Shown: positions 34,899-47,442 of the stretch, one piece after another | How the letters are laid out: the number at the start of each line of letters is the position of its first letter | Position numbering within the stretch: the stretch's first letter is position 1 | DNA from: Mycolicibacterium sp. CBMA 247 | Lineage (GTDB): Bacteria > Actinomycetota > Actinomycetes > Mycobacteriales > Mycobacteriaceae | NCBI RefSeq assembly: GCF_009729095.1 | Contig: NZ_VTGX01000006.1 | Coordinates: 62,001-126,000 of the forward strand | DNA length: 64,000 nucleotides | Reading direction: 5' to 3' | Position numbers and translations under genes: made by a program | The notes under the pieces: generated by a model | The model's database searches: none | What the model saw: the letters and a program-made list of their open reading frames with translations, nothing else | Told to the model about the DNA's origin: nothing

Positions 34899-35429
34899 GT
34901 GAGCGAACCAGTCGGCCAACAGCTGCTTACCTACACTGCCCGGGTCGCAGCGATCCGCGCGATCCTGGCCAAGCACCTGACCGTCGACGGCCTGGTCCAG
35001 AACAATCGCCTCGCCAACCCGATCCACCCCAGCGATTGCCTGTCCGCCTCCTGGGGCGCCGATGCGGTCGCGGCATCGACGCTCACGCTCGCGATCCATC
35101 CGGTTGCCGACTTCACCGCCGAGGTCGAAGAGCTGCGCTACGGCGCCGGCCTCACGCCGGGGCAGGCAGACCTACGGGCAGCCAACGCCACCGCCTACGA
35201 GGTACGACGTGACGAGCCCGACGAATTCGCCCTGGTGCAGGTGCACCTGTCCAGCGTCTGGGTTGTCGTCGGGCACTGTGAGGTTTATCTGGCCCACCGT
35301 GACATCTCCCCGGAGAAGCTGATCGAGGCGGCCGTCGAGATCGCGCGGAGCATCGGCTGCGCACCGTATACCGACGACTATGAGCCGCCATCGCTGCCGC
35401 CCGGCTGGAGCCCGTCGACCTACGGCTAA
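34899..35429 (+). CDS. Hypothetical protein, divergent to hisE
   Basis: This 176-residue soluble protein of no family I recognise starts at the GTG at 34899 (SEPVGQQLLTYTARVAAIRAIL). The first half is helical; the second half (DEFALVQVHLSSVWVVVGHCEVYLAHRDISPEKLIEAAVEIA) looks like an alpha/beta fold with alternating strands. The Pro-rich C-terminus (EPPSLPPGWSPSTYG) may be flexible. There is no signal peptide or membrane segment. An in-frame start far upstream (34608) would overlap hisE entirely and is rejected. The stop overlaps the end of the convergent sugar porter gene by 4 bp. Confidence 0.65.
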   Translation: MSEPVGQQLLTYTARVAAIRAILAKHLTVDGLVQNNRLANPIHPSDCLSASWGADAVAASTLTLAIHPVADFTAEVEELRYGAGLTPGQADLRAANATAYEVRRDEPDEFALVQVHLSSVWVVVGHCEVYLAHRDISPEKLIEAAVEIARSIGCAPYTDDYEPPSLPPGWSPSTYG

Positions 35430-36898
35430 GCGCTCAATGCGTTGGCGTGCATGTCCTCGAGGTTCTTGCCCTTGGTCTCCTCGACCCAGCGCCACACGAA
35501 CAGGAACGACAACACGGCGCAGATCGCATAGAACCCGTAGGCCGCGCCGAGAACGTTACGCAGCTCCGGGAACGAGACGGTGATCAGCCAGTTCGCCGCC
35601 CACTGCCCGGCCGCGGCCAGGCCAAGGGCGGCCGCCCGGATGCGGTTGGGGAACATCTCACCGAGCAGCACCCACACCACCGGGCCCCAGGACATGCCGA
35701 AGGCCACCACGAACAGGTTGGCGGCGACCAGGGCGATCGGCCCGGTGATGCCGCCGAGGAACGGTTGCTGCTCCATCAGACCGGTCGACGTGTTGAGCAC
35801 CTCATGCGTCTTGGCGGTGCCGAAGATGACTGCCATGGTGCCCAGCGTCACCGCCATCCCGACCGACCCGATCAGCAGCAGCGGCTTGCGACCGATCCGG
35901 TCGATCAACGCGATCGCGATCAATGTGGTCGCGATGTTGGTCACCGAGGTGATGACGGTGATGATGAACGACGACTTCTCGTCGAATCCGACGGCCTGCC
36001 ACAACACATTCGAGTAGTAGAAGATCACGTTGATGCCGACGAACTGCTGAAACACCGACAGCCCGAGACCTACCCACACGATGCCGTAGACACCACCGGC
36101 CGGTTTGCGCAGATCACGCCAGGACGCCGGCTTCTCCTGCTGGAGCGTGTCCTGGATTCGGTTGAGGGTGATTTCCAGGTTCTCCCCCAGCAGCCGCGAG
36201 AGCACCTTGCGGGCCTCGGGAATGCGGTGTGTGGCAACCAGATACCGGGGCGATTCGGGAATCGTGAAAGTCAACAGGCCGTACACGACGGCGGGAATCG
36301 TCATCAACAGGAACATCCATCGCCAGGCCTCCATGTTCAGCCACAGTTCCTTGGTGGCGTCCCCGGCGATGTGCGCCAGCAGCGCGTCGATACTCAGGGC
36401 CAGGAAGATGCCCGAGACAATGGCCAGCTGCTGCAGGGATCCGAGCCGGCCGCGGATACCCGGCGGGGAGGTCTCGGCGATGTAGGCCGGCGCGATCACC
36501 GACGCGATACCGACGCCTATACCGCCGACGATGCGGAACAACACCACCGCCCAGACGGTGGGGGCCAGCCCGGTGCCGATCGCGCTGACGAAGAAGAACA
36601 CCGCGGCGATCTTCATCACCGCGATCCGACCGATCCGGTCGGCTATCCGGCCCGCCGTCAACGCACCGACCGCCGCACCGAGCAACGCCGAGGCCACCGC
36701 GAAGCCCAGGATCTTGTTGTCGATGACGAAATGCTTCTGGATGGCGTCCACCGCGCCGTTGATCACCGCGCTGTCGTAGCCGAACAACAACCCGCCCAGA
36801 GCAGCGACCGCTGCGATGCGCACGGCACTGTGTCCGGACGGGAAATACTCATCGCCGCGGACCGAAGGAGTGCCGTCACTTATCGGACCGTGTGACAT
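35426..36898 (-). CDS. MFS sugar porter (proton symporter type)
   Basis: This 490-residue twelve-helix major facilitator belongs to the sugar porter family. Signatures are LGGLLFGYDSAVINGAV (TM1), GRIADRIGR (loop 2-3), PESPRYLVATHRIPEA (after TM6), FQQFVGINVIFYYSNVLW (sugar-binding TM7), DRIGRKPLLL (loop 8-9) and the closing VEETKGKNLEDM. It is likely import of a hexose or pentose with H+. The ATG at 36898 follows GGAGAGGA; a longer frame to 37198 would overlap the HAD gene. Sugar specificity is not readable. Confidence 0.9.
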   Translation of the reverse strand: MSHGPISDGTPSVRGDEYFPSGHSAVRIAAVAALGGLLFGYDSAVINGAVDAIQKHFVIDNKILGFAVASALLGAAVGALTAGRIADRIGRIAVMKIAAVFFFVSAIGTGLAPTVWAVVLFRIVGGIGVGIASVIAPAYIAETSPPGIRGRLGSLQQLAIVSGIFLALSIDALLAHIAGDATKELWLNMEAWRWMFLLMTIPAVVYGLLTFTIPESPRYLVATHRIPEARKVLSRLLGENLEITLNRIQDTLQQEKPASWRDLRKPAGGVYGIVWVGLGLSVFQQFVGINVIFYYSNVLWQAVGFDEKSSFIITVITSVTNIATTLIAIALIDRIGRKPLLLIGSVGMAVTLGTMAVIFGTAKTHEVLNTSTGLMEQQPFLGGITGPIALVAANLFVVAFGMSWGPVVWVLLGEMFPNRIRAAALGLAAAGQWAANWLITVSFPELRNVLGAAYGFYAICAVLSFLFVWRWVEETKGKNLEDMHANALSA

Positions 36899-36996
36899 AC
36901 CGCGTCCTCTCCGCACCGTTGCGTGGCCAGTCACCATCACCATGGCACAGCGAGCCCAGAGGTAGGGCCGTATCCGGCCGTTGAATTCGACGCGCC

Positions 36997-37680
36997 TCAG
37001 GCGCCGCGCACACCCGGGCCGGCGGCCAGCTCGGCGTGGATCGTCCGCAGGTCGGAGACACCGAGCGTGCCGAGCGTCTCGACGTGCCTGCGCCGCGGGC
37101 CGTCGGGTACCTCGACATCGTTGGGCACCACCAACACCGGGCAACCGGCGGCTTCGGCCGATGCCGTTCCGGTGACCGAATCCTCCACGGCCAGACAATG
37201 CTCGACAGGTACCCCGAGCAGATCGGCGGCCCGCAGGTAGGGATCCGGTGCCGGCTTGGCCCGGTCCACCTCATCACCGCAAACACTCACCGTGAAGTAA
37301 TGGCTGCCAATGCTTTTCAGTGCCCGCTCGGTGAGGCCGCGGCGGGTGTTGGTCACCAATGCCATCGGGACCCCGGCAGCGGTGAGCCGGTCGAGCATCT
37401 CCTGGGCACCGGGCCGCCACGGCAGTCCCTGCTCGAACAGCTCACCGGTGTAGTCGTGCAGCCAATCCGCCGATTCGGCCATGGCGACCGGATCGGGCTC
37501 CAGCCCCAGGTCGTCGTAGACGATGCGCATCACGCTCTCGGCCGAACCGCCGACTGTCGATTCACGCACCTGGGCGCTCAGCACGCCGCCCTTCCGCGCA
37601 TACAGCGCGTGCATGGCGATGTCCCACAGTTTTTCGGAGTCGACGAGAGTGCCGTCCATATCCCACAGCACCGCACGCAT
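36997..37680 (-). CDS. HAD-superfamily phosphatase (beta-phosphoglucomutase-like)
   Basis: This 227-residue HAD hydrolase has motif I WDMDGTLVDSE with the nucleophile Asp, motif II VTNTRRG, motif III Lys in RAKPAPDPY and motif IV VEDSVTG. The helical cap after motif I is the C1 type of beta-phosphoglucomutase-like phosphatases. I take the ATG at 37680, with GCGAGG about 9 bp upstream; an ATG 9 bp earlier is possible. It is upstream of and co-directional with the sugar porter gene (98 bp), so a sugar-phosphate substrate is plausible but unproven. Confidence 0.9.
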   Translation of the reverse strand: MRAVLWDMDGTLVDSEKLWDIAMHALYARKGGVLSAQVRESTVGGSAESVMRIVYDDLGLEPDPVAMAESADWLHDYTGELFEQGLPWRPGAQEMLDRLTAAGVPMALVTNTRRGLTERALKSIGSHYFTVSVCGDEVDRAKPAPDPYLRAADLLGVPVEHCLAVEDSVTGTASAEAAGCPVLVVPNDVEVPDGPRRRHVETLGTLGVSDLRTIHAELAAGPGVRGA

Positions 37681-37713
37681 GGCAGCCATCCTCGCATTGT
37701 CAGACCTCGTCGA

Positions 37714-37719
37714 TAACGT
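37714..37719 (+). promoter_or_regulatory. Likely -10 element of the NmrA-like gene
   Basis: TAACGT is followed by 6 bp and the ATG at 37726, fitting a leaderless transcript. GGGAG directly before the ATG is too close to act as a Shine-Dalgarno. Confidence 0.45.
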
Positions 37720-37725
37720 GGGAGC

Positions 37726-38523
37726 ATGACGGTTTTGGTGACGGGAGCCACAGGAAACATCGGCAGGCGCGTCGTGGATCATCTGATCACGTTGGGCGGC
37801 CACGACATCCGCGCATTGACCACAAACCCGGCAAAGGCCGCACTGCCGGCATCTGTGACAGCAATCACCGGCTACCTGGGTAAACCGGAGACATTGCGTG
37901 CCGCGTTGGAGGGTGTCGAATGCGTATATCTGGCCCCATTCCCCGCGACTGTCGGACCCACGCTCGAGCTGATGGTGCAGGCGGGTGTGCAGTACGTGGT
38001 GGCGCTGTCCGGTGGTGCGCACTGGGCGGAGCACGCCGATGCGGTCACCGCCTCCGGACTGGCGCACACCCAGCTCGGACCCGGCGAGTTCTGCGAGAAC
38101 TTCGCGATGTGGGCCCCGCAGATCAAGACCGGCATGGTCCGCGACGTCAATCCGGAGTACGTCCAGTCGCCGGTGTCGATGGATGACATCGCCCGGGTGG
38201 CGGCTCACCTGTTGACAGCGCCGCCGGAGGCACATCTCGGCGCGATGTACGACCTCACCGGCCCGGTTGCGTTGTCACGCGCCGACATCGCCCGCCAGAT
38301 CGGCGCAGGCATCGGCACGCCCGTCGATATGCAACGGTGCAGCCGCGCCGAGGCCGAAGAGCTGCTGCGCCCCGTCATGGGCGACGGCGCGCACTGGTAT
38401 CTCGACCTCTTCGAGGGCGATCTGGAACACCAGGCCGCCAACGACAACGTCGAGCGGCTGACGGGCACACCGGCCGAATCGATGGCACAGTGGGCAGCCC
38501 GCAACCGGGGTCTGTTCAGCTAG
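37726..38523 (+). CDS. NmrA-like NAD(P)-binding protein
   Basis: This 265-residue atypical short-chain dehydrogenase has the N-terminal dinucleotide motif VLVTGATGNIGRRVVDHL and the NmrA/isoflavone-reductase style core (VECVYLAPFP, VALSGGAHWAEHADAV, HTQLGPGEFCENFAMW). The usual catalytic YxxxK is absent, as in NmrA-type redox sensors and NAD(P)H:quinone oxidoreductase 2-like proteins. It ends directly beside the decayed 3' scrap of the old metH. Function is not assignable further. Confidence 0.85.
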   Translation: MTVLVTGATGNIGRRVVDHLITLGGHDIRALTTNPAKAALPASVTAITGYLGKPETLRAALEGVECVYLAPFPATVGPTLELMVQAGVQYVVALSGGAHWAEHADAVTASGLAHTQLGPGEFCENFAMWAPQIKTGMVRDVNPEYVQSPVSMDDIARVAAHLLTAPPEAHLGAMYDLTGPVALSRADIARQIGAGIGTPVDMQRCSRAEAEELLRPVMGDGAHWYLDLFEGDLEHQAANDNVERLTGTPAESMAQWAARNRGLFS

Positions 38524-38627
38524 CCGAAACGAGAACCGGGCACCGCGGTGGTACTCGGCGAGCCTCTCGGCGAACTGAACCGGAACCGTTCGGGGGCATC
38601 AGGTTTCGGCTCGGTGAGCACCACGAC
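38524..38627 (-). pseudogene. metH: 3' remnant of the native actinobacterial-type metH
   Basis: About 100 bp downstream of the intact metH still encode, in two frames, scraps of the mycobacterial MetH C-terminal domain. In one frame, 38577-38624 reads VVLTEPKPDAPERFRF, which matches the start of the activation domain of the mycobacterial enzyme. In another frame, 38527-38562 reads LAEYHRGARFSF, which joins two separate family segments (LAEYWH... and ...RGARFAF) by deletion. None of this matches the E. coli-type gene upstream at the same place. It reads as the decayed tail of the displaced native gene. Confidence 0.75.
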
Positions 38628-38659
38628 GCGAGTGCCTCGCTCCTCAACCGACGTAGGGC

Positions 38660-42400
<3,741 letters not shown>

Positions 42401-42407
42401 GTACGTC

Positions 42408-42424
42408 CCTTCCGTAACGGAAGG
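42408..42424 (-). promoter_or_regulatory. Hairpin enclosing the metH Shine-Dalgarno
   Basis: On the transcribed strand a 7-bp perfect stem (CCTTCCG / CGGAAGG) with a 3-nt loop ends 7 nt before the metH GTG. Its 3' arm is the Shine-Dalgarno GGAAGG, so folding would hide the ribosome site. Upstream, 42425-42490 faintly resembles the 3' part of a cobalamin riboswitch (a GAGUC...GCC box). A translational switch is inference. Confidence 0.5.
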
Positions 42425-42514
42425 CGTCCTTGACTCTGCCGAGCGTGGCGGATACGGGCAGGAACCCGGAACCGTTGCAACGCCTCTCGACCAGAAAAGT
42501 CTACTTCGTCACCC

Positions 42515-42839
42515 GATCGACGTCTGGATGCCCAACTCGTCGCCGCGATCGACCCGACCCGCTTGGCGATACGTGCCCTTAAGCGACAGCTCGCGGATCT
42601 TGTCGGCAATGTCGTACTCACCAAGGCTAACCAGATTGCAGCCGAACGTATTTCGTCTCGATGACGTCGGGCCGCGTCTCGTTGAGGATCTCGTTGCAGC
42701 CCTCGAGGTTGTTGAAATCGTCGAGGCTGAGATCAGCGTCCTGCAGCTGGGTACCCATGGCGCCGTCGCCCACCACTACACGCTTCGACAAGCTGTCGAG
42801 CCGGTCGGTGCCGTAAGCGGATTTGTCAGCGGCAGTCAC
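42515..42839 (-). pseudogene. metH: 5' remnant of the native actinobacterial-type metH
   Basis: From the ATG at 42839 the sequence reads a typical mycobacterial MetH N-terminus (MTAADKSAYGTDRLD, VVVGDGAMGTQLQDADLSLD, EGCNEILNETRPDVIET). About 15 family codons are then missing and an extra A shifts the frame, giving a stop at 42627. In the next frame 42587-42646 continues the family sequence (FGCNLVSLGEYDIADKIREL). Further indels follow before similarity is lost near 42515. It is a disrupted gene that can at most make a ~70-residue peptide. The intact E. coli-type metH starts 115 bp further on. Confidence 0.85.
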
Positions 42840-42927
42840 ATCGACAGGGTAGTTGGTCTATCAAACAGGCTCGTCGGCCCTGCGGCAACCCACGGGCACA
42901 ACGGGCTCATCGGCACCATCCAAGGCT

Positions 42928-42933
42928 TACGCT
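42928..42933 (+). promoter_or_regulatory. Likely -10 element of leaderless PAC2 gene
   Basis: TACGCT is followed by 6 bp and the GTG at 42940. The spacing fits a leaderless mRNA and supports this start over the ATG at 42973, which has no Shine-Dalgarno either. Confidence 0.45.
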
Positions 42934-42939
42934 AAAGGT

Positions 42940-43818
42940 GTGACACCGTCGTATCCGAACGCTGGCCGGCGTATGAATCTGCCCGAACTCAAGGACGCCA
43001 CCATCGTGGCAGCCTTCGAGGGCTGGAACGACGCCGGCGACGCGGCCAGTGACGCGCTGGACCACCTGGATGCGATCTGGGAGGCCCAGCCGATCGTCGA
43101 GATCGACGACGAGTCCTACTACGACTATCAGGTGAACCGCCCGGTGATCCGCCAGGTCGACGGCGTCACCCGGGAGCTGGTGTGGCCGTCGATGCGGATC
43201 TCGCACTGCCGCCCACCGGGCAGCAACCGTGACGTGGTGTTGATGCACGGCGTCGAACCCAACATGCGCTGGCGCACCTTCTGCGCCGAGTTGCTGGCCA
43301 TCGCCGACAAACTCAACGTGCAGACCGTGGTGATCCTGGGCGCGCTGCTGGCCGACACCCCGCATACCCGGCCGGTGCCGGTATCGGGCTCGGCGTATTC
43401 GGCCGACTCGGCGAAGTTCTTCGGTCTGGAAGAGACCCGCTACGAAGGCCCGACCGGGATCGCCGGGGTGTTCCAGGACGCCTGCGTGCAGGCCGGAATC
43501 CCGGCCGTGACGTTCTGGGCGGCGGTTCCGCATTACGTCTCTCAGCCGCCCAGCCCGAAGGCCACCGTGGCGCTGTTGCGCCGTGTCGAAGACGTGTTGG
43601 ACGTCGAGGTGCCGTTGGAGGATCTGCCCGCCGCCGCCGAGGAGTGGGAGCAGGCCGTCACCGAGATGACCGCAGAGGACGAGGAGATCGCCGAGTACGT
43701 CGCCTCCCTGGAGCAGCGCGGCGACGCCGAAGTGGACATGAACGAGGCGCTCGGCAAGATCGACGGCGATGCGCTGGCTGCCGAGTTCGAGCGCTACCTG
43801 CGGCGTAGAGGCCGCTGA
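42940..43818 (+). CDS. PAC2-family protein (Rv2125-like)
   Basis: This 292-residue member of the PAC2 (proteasome assembly chaperone 2-like) family is widespread in actinobacteria. Characteristic are ATIVAAFEGWNDAGDAASDAL, DYQVNRPVIRQVDG, ISHCRPPGSNRDVVLMHGVEPNMRW with the active-site-like loop, and VVILGALLADTPHTRPVPV. The C-terminal ~60 residues are acidic and helical. It is the conserved divergent neighbour of metH. In eukaryotes PAC2 helps proteasome assembly; a link to the bacterial proteasome is not established. The alternative start is the ATG at 42973. Confidence 0.88.
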   Translation: MTPSYPNAGRRMNLPELKDATIVAAFEGWNDAGDAASDALDHLDAIWEAQPIVEIDDESYYDYQVNRPVIRQVDGVTRELVWPSMRISHCRPPGSNRDVVLMHGVEPNMRWRTFCAELLAIADKLNVQTVVILGALLADTPHTRPVPVSGSAYSADSAKFFGLEETRYEGPTGIAGVFQDACVQAGIPAVTFWAAVPHYVSQPPSPKATVALLRRVEDVLDVEVPLEDLPAAAEEWEQAVTEMTAEDEEIAEYVASLEQRGDAEVDMNEALGKIDGDALAAEFERYLRRRGR

Positions 43819-43840
43819 GCGGCCAATCCGGCAACGGCCG

Positions 43841-44725
43841 CTAGGCCTCCGGCTTCTCCAGCGCCTCGATGCGGGCGCTGGTCGAGCGGCCGAGCGCGGC
43901 GGCCTCGGCGTCGAGCTTCGGCAGCAGGGTCGGGGTGAACTTGCGGATGTCGCGCTCGGCCAGCGGCGTCGAGACCAGCGGCCGGATCCAGCGGAACAGG
44001 CCGACCCATTCCGGGCTGTAGATGCGTGTCTTGCGTCCCTCGATGCCCTTGACGAAGGCAGCACCGCACGCGTCCACGTTGGTGGTCCGGTTCAGTGGGG
44101 GCGGCAGCTTGGAGAGCATCTCCTGAAAGGCCGACAGGTCGGACTTGGCGTCCTGCACCAACGGGGTGTCGATCCAGCTCATGTGCGCCGAGCCGACGTC
44201 GACCCCGAGGTGGGCCACCTCGAGGCGCAACGTGTTGGCGAAGTACTCGGACCCGGCCTTGGAGGCGTGATAGGCGGCCAGGCCGGGTGCTGAGGTGAAC
44301 GCCGCCAGGGAGGACACCACCAGCACGTACCCTCGGCGTTTGACGACGGCCGGCAGTGTGGCACGCACGGTGTTGAACACCCCGACCACGTTGATGTCGA
44401 CGACCCGCTTGAATGCCTCGGGGTCCACCTGCATGACCGAGCCGAAGCTGGCGATGCCGGCGTTGGCCATGACGATGTCGATGCCGCCGAATCGCTCGAC
44501 CGCGGCGTCCGCGGCCTTCTGCATGGCGGCCAGATCGCGCACGTCGGCCAGCGCGGTGAGCACGTGCTCCTCGCCGAGTTCGGCGGCCAGCGCACTCAAC
44601 GGAGCCTCATCGAGGTCGGTGAGCACCAGTTTGGCGCCCCGCAGGCGCAGTCTCCGGGCCACCTCGGCACCGATACCGCGCGCACCGCCGGTGATGAAGA
44701 CGACTTTCCCGTTCACAGAACCCAT
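43841..44725 (-). CDS. Short-chain dehydrogenase/reductase
   Basis: This 294-residue classical SDR has the cofactor motif TGGARGIGAEVARRL, structural motif NAGIASFG, the catalytic Ser in VVSSLAAFTS and YHASK (Tyr/Lys). Asp in LVLTDLDE after beta-2 points to NAD(H) rather than NADP(H). The C-terminal extension (SPEWVGLFRWIRPLVSTPLAERD) is usual for mycobacterial lipid-linked SDRs. The ATG at 44725 begins MGSVNGKVVFITGG; longer frames overlap mshC. It matches the Rv2129c position. The substrate is unknown. Confidence 0.9.
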   Translation of the reverse strand: MGSVNGKVVFITGGARGIGAEVARRLRLRGAKLVLTDLDEAPLSALAAELGEEHVLTALADVRDLAAMQKAADAAVERFGGIDIVMANAGIASFGSVMQVDPEAFKRVVDINVVGVFNTVRATLPAVVKRRGYVLVVSSLAAFTSAPGLAAYHASKAGSEYFANTLRLEVAHLGVDVGSAHMSWIDTPLVQDAKSDLSAFQEMLSKLPPPLNRTTNVDACGAAFVKGIEGRKTRIYSPEWVGLFRWIRPLVSTPLAERDIRKFTPTLLPKLDAEAAALGRSTSARIEALEKPEA

Positions 44726-44765
44726 GGCCGAAACGTACTCCACCGCGCCGGGTCCGGCCCGGGTC

Positions 44766-46004
44766 CTAGAGCTGAACTCCCAGCAGCGCATCCACCGCGT
44801 CGGCGACCCGCCGCGGCGACGTGGTGTCATGTCCGCCGTAGGTCAGTGCATCGGTACACCAACCGTCCAGCGCGGCAAGCGCTTTCGGGGTATCCAGATC
44901 GTCGGCGAGGTATTGACGCACCCGGGCCACCACATCGGTGGCGTCCGGCCCGGCGGGCAGCGCCGTGGCGCTGCGCCAATGCTTCAGCCGGGCGTTGGCC
45001 TCGTCCAGCACCGCATCGCTCCAGAACCGGTCACTGCGGTAGTGCCCGGCGAACAATCCGAGCCGCACGGCCGAGGGGTCGACACCCTGCGCGCGCAGCC
45101 GCGACACCAGCACCAGGTTGCCGCGGCTCTTGCTCATCTTGTGCCCGTCCCAGCCGATCATCCCGCCGTGCACGTAGTGGCGGGCGAACCGCCGCTCCCC
45201 CGTGACTGATTCGGCGTGCGCGGCGGAGAACTCGTGGTGCGGGAAGATCAGGTCGCTGCCGCCGCCCTGGATGTCCAGGCCTGAGCCGATGCGGCTGAGC
45301 GCGATCGCCGAGCACTCGACATGCCAGCCGGGCCGCCCCGCCCCGAACGGCGAGGGCCAGCTGGGCTCACCGGGCCGCTGGGCACGCCACAGCAGGGCGT
45401 CGAGTTCGTCGCCCTTACCGGCCCGGTCGGGATCACCGCCGCGCTCGGCGAACAGCCGCAGCATGGTGTCACGGTCGTAGCCCGACTCGTAACCGAACTG
45501 CACGGTCGCGTCGGCGCGGTAGTACACGTCGGGATATTTGGCGTCATCGACGACGTAGGCCGCACCCGAGGCCAGCATCTTCTCCACCAACTCGACCACC
45601 TCGCCGATCGCGTCGGTGGCGGCCACGTAGTCCTGCGGGGGCAGCACCCGCAGGGCAGTCATGTCCTCGCGGAACAGCTGGGTCTCGCGGTCGCCGAGGT
45701 CACGCCAGTCGATGCCGTCGCGATCGGCCCGCTCGAACAGCGGATCGTCCACATCGGTGACGTTCTGGACGTAATGCACGGTGTGCCCGGCGTCCAGCCA
45801 CAGCCGGTACACCAGATCGAAGGTCAGGTAGGTCGCGGCGTGGCCCAGATGCGTGGCGTCATACGGGGTGATTCCGCACACGTACATGGTGGCCGTCGGC
45901 CCCGGCGTCACCGGACGCACCTGCCGGTCGGCGCTGTCGTACAGCCGCAGTTGCGGACCACGTCCTCCCAGCACCGGAATTGAAGGTGCCGACCACGATT
46001 GCAT
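44766..46004 (-). CDS. mshC: Cysteine:GlcN-Ins ligase MshC
   Basis: MshC joins cysteine to glucosaminyl-inositol with ATP in mycothiol biosynthesis, and arose from cysteinyl-tRNA synthetase. The 412-residue protein has the class I signature (ITPYDATHLGHAATY, HIGH-like), KMSKSRGN, and zinc ligands in MYVCGIT, WHVECSA and the following His. The C-terminal domain is shorter than that of CysS and lacks the anticodon-binding part, which identifies it as MshC. Gene order with cysQ upstream matches Rv2130c-Rv2131c. Confidence 0.95.
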   Translation of the reverse strand: MQSWSAPSIPVLGGRGPQLRLYDSADRQVRPVTPGPTATMYVCGITPYDATHLGHAATYLTFDLVYRLWLDAGHTVHYVQNVTDVDDPLFERADRDGIDWRDLGDRETQLFREDMTALRVLPPQDYVAATDAIGEVVELVEKMLASGAAYVVDDAKYPDVYYRADATVQFGYESGYDRDTMLRLFAERGGDPDRAGKGDELDALLWRAQRPGEPSWPSPFGAGRPGWHVECSAIALSRIGSGLDIQGGGSDLIFPHHEFSAAHAESVTGERRFARHYVHGGMIGWDGHKMSKSRGNLVLVSRLRAQGVDPSAVRLGLFAGHYRSDRFWSDAVLDEANARLKHWRSATALPAGPDATDVVARVRQYLADDLDTPKALAALDGWCTDALTYGGHDTTSPRRVADAVDALLGVQL

Positions 46005-46131
46005 GGTCTCGACTCTAAGGTGCTCGCTCAGGACGGCCTCCCGCCGGTCGGTCCCGCACAGTTCAGCAAGTCAGACAACGCCGCGGACGAATCCATTCCC
46101 GATTCGCCTCCCCGATCTCGGATCGGCACTC

Positions 46132-46893
46132 TCACCGGGCCACCCCGATCGCCGCCAACAGGATCGGTGCCAGCTCTTTGCGGCACATGACGAAGTCCGG
46201 CAGATACGGGTCGGCGCGGTTGTAGCGCAGCTCTGAGCCGTCCAGCCGGGAGGCATGCAGGCCCGCGGCCAGGACCACACCCGCGGGTGCCGCCGAATCC
46301 CACTCCCACTGCCCGCCGGCGTGGATGTATGCGTCGACGTCACCGCGCACCACGGCCATCGCCTTGGCGCCGGCCGAGCCGATCCGCACCATCCGGAAAT
46401 CGAGCTGCTCGCGCATCCGCCACAGCACCGCCGGGGGCCGATTCGAGCTCGCGGTGATCAACAGCGGACCATCGCGGCGCGGTCCAGGGGGACTGACCGT
46501 ATCGCTGCGGTACACCTCGCCGCGGGCAGGCAGGGCCACCACCGCATCCGACAGGCCGCCGTCGGCCCCCACCGAGCGCTGCCACAGGGCGATATGCACC
46601 GCCCAGTCCTCACGGCCGGGCAGCGAGAACTCGTGCGTGCCGTCCACCGGATCGACGATCCAGACCCGATCGGCGTCGACGCGGGACAGGTCGTCGACGG
46701 CCTCCTCGCTGAGCACCGAATCGCCGGGGCGGGCCTGGGCAAGACGGTCCAGGATCAGCGTGTTGGACCGGCGGTCCCCCTCGTCACCGAGGTAGTAGGG
46801 GTCGTCGAAACCGACCTCCTCGCGCACGGCCAGCAACAGCTCGCCGGCCTCCTTGGCCACTGCTGCAGCCAGGTCGGCGTCGGTCGAGTGCAT
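46132..46893 (-). CDS. cysQ: PAPS phosphatase CysQ / inositol monophosphatase family
   Basis: This 253-residue Mg-dependent phosphatase of the IMPase/FBPase superfamily has DSVLSEEAVDD (first Glu), WIVDPVDGTHEF (DPxDG signature) and the distal QWEWDSAAPAGVVLAAG (WDxA metal motif). In M. tuberculosis the counterpart Rv2131c removes the 3'-phosphate from PAP/PAPS and acts in sulfate assimilation. It lies upstream of mshC on the same strand with a 127-bp gap, so co-transcription is possible. Confidence 0.9.
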   Translation of the reverse strand: MHSTDADLAAAVAKEAGELLLAVREEVGFDDPYYLGDEGDRRSNTLILDRLAQARPGDSVLSEEAVDDLSRVDADRVWIVDPVDGTHEFSLPGREDWAVHIALWQRSVGADGGLSDAVVALPARGEVYRSDTVSPPGPRRDGPLLITASSNRPPAVLWRMREQLDFRMVRIGSAGAKAMAVVRGDVDAYIHAGGQWEWDSAAPAGVVLAAGLHASRLDGSELRYNRADPYLPDFVMCRKELAPILLAAIGVAR

Positions 46894-46997
46894 CGAGTAA
46901 GTATCGGTGGCGCGCTGAATCGGTGCCGAATCGGGGTTGATGTGACGGGCTCACCGCTCCCGATCGCCCGGCAAATACCACACTTCACCACGACGGC

Positions 46998-47003
46998 TAG
47001 GAT
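46998..47003 (+). promoter_or_regulatory. Likely -10 element of leaderless DUF2628 gene
   Basis: TAGGAT is followed by 7 bp and the GTG at 47011. This supports the short start over longer in-frame starts that would overlap cysQ. Confidence 0.5.
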
Positions 47004-47010
47004 CCTGCGC

Positions 47011-47421
47011 GTGACCCAGCAAAGTCCGAATATCTCCCTGGCCCCATCGTGGCAAAAGCGGTTCGATTTTTTCAACGCCTACGGATTGCCGAACTCCACT
47101 CCGGAGGCCAAAGCTGCCTACCGGGCGCTGTCGTTCGGCGCCAGGCTGCAGATCGGCTCAAACTTTCTGGCCTTCTTCTTCGGTCCGCTGTACTTCATCG
47201 TCAAGGGCATGTGGCGCAAGGGATTGACCCTGTTGGGCATCGTCGTGGCGGCGACCGTGATCCTGGCCGTGTTGAACGTGCCCGACGGCGTCGCCCGCGG
47301 CGCCGGGATTGGCCTGGCCGCGGTCGCGATGAGCCTCGCCAACTACGCGTACTACCTGCACGTGGCCCAGGGCAGCCGATCCTGGAACCTGTTGGAAGGC
47401 TTCGTCAACCGCAAGCGGTAG
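47011..47421 (+). CDS. DUF2628 membrane protein
   Basis: This 136-residue protein has an N-terminal cytosolic part (WQKRFDFFNAYGLPNSTPEAKAAYRAL) and then three hydrophobic segments at about 50-65 (GSNFLAFFFGPLYFIVKGMW), 73-90 and 97-115. The aromatic NFLAFFFGPLYF segment followed by WRKGLTLLG is typical of DUF2628. Function is unknown. It is convergent with the SCO1664-like gene; a 38-bp palindrome between them probably terminates both. Confidence 0.8.
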   Translation: MTQQSPNISLAPSWQKRFDFFNAYGLPNSTPEAKAAYRALSFGARLQIGSNFLAFFFGPLYFIVKGMWRKGLTLLGIVVAATVILAVLNVPDGVARGAGIGLAAVAMSLANYAYYLHVAQGSRSWNLLEGFVNRKR

Positions 47422-47442
47422 GTGCGGTGCCGGCAGACGTCT

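Noticed and set aside
36898..37198. Longer N-terminus for the sugar porter.
   Set aside because: It would overlap the HAD phosphatase gene, and the extra sequence is Arg-rich and unlike a transporter; the ATG at 36898 has a good ribosome site.
44766..46004. Cysteinyl-tRNA synthetase.
   Set aside because: The protein is too short and lacks the anticodon-binding end. Length and the neighbour cysQ identify mshC.
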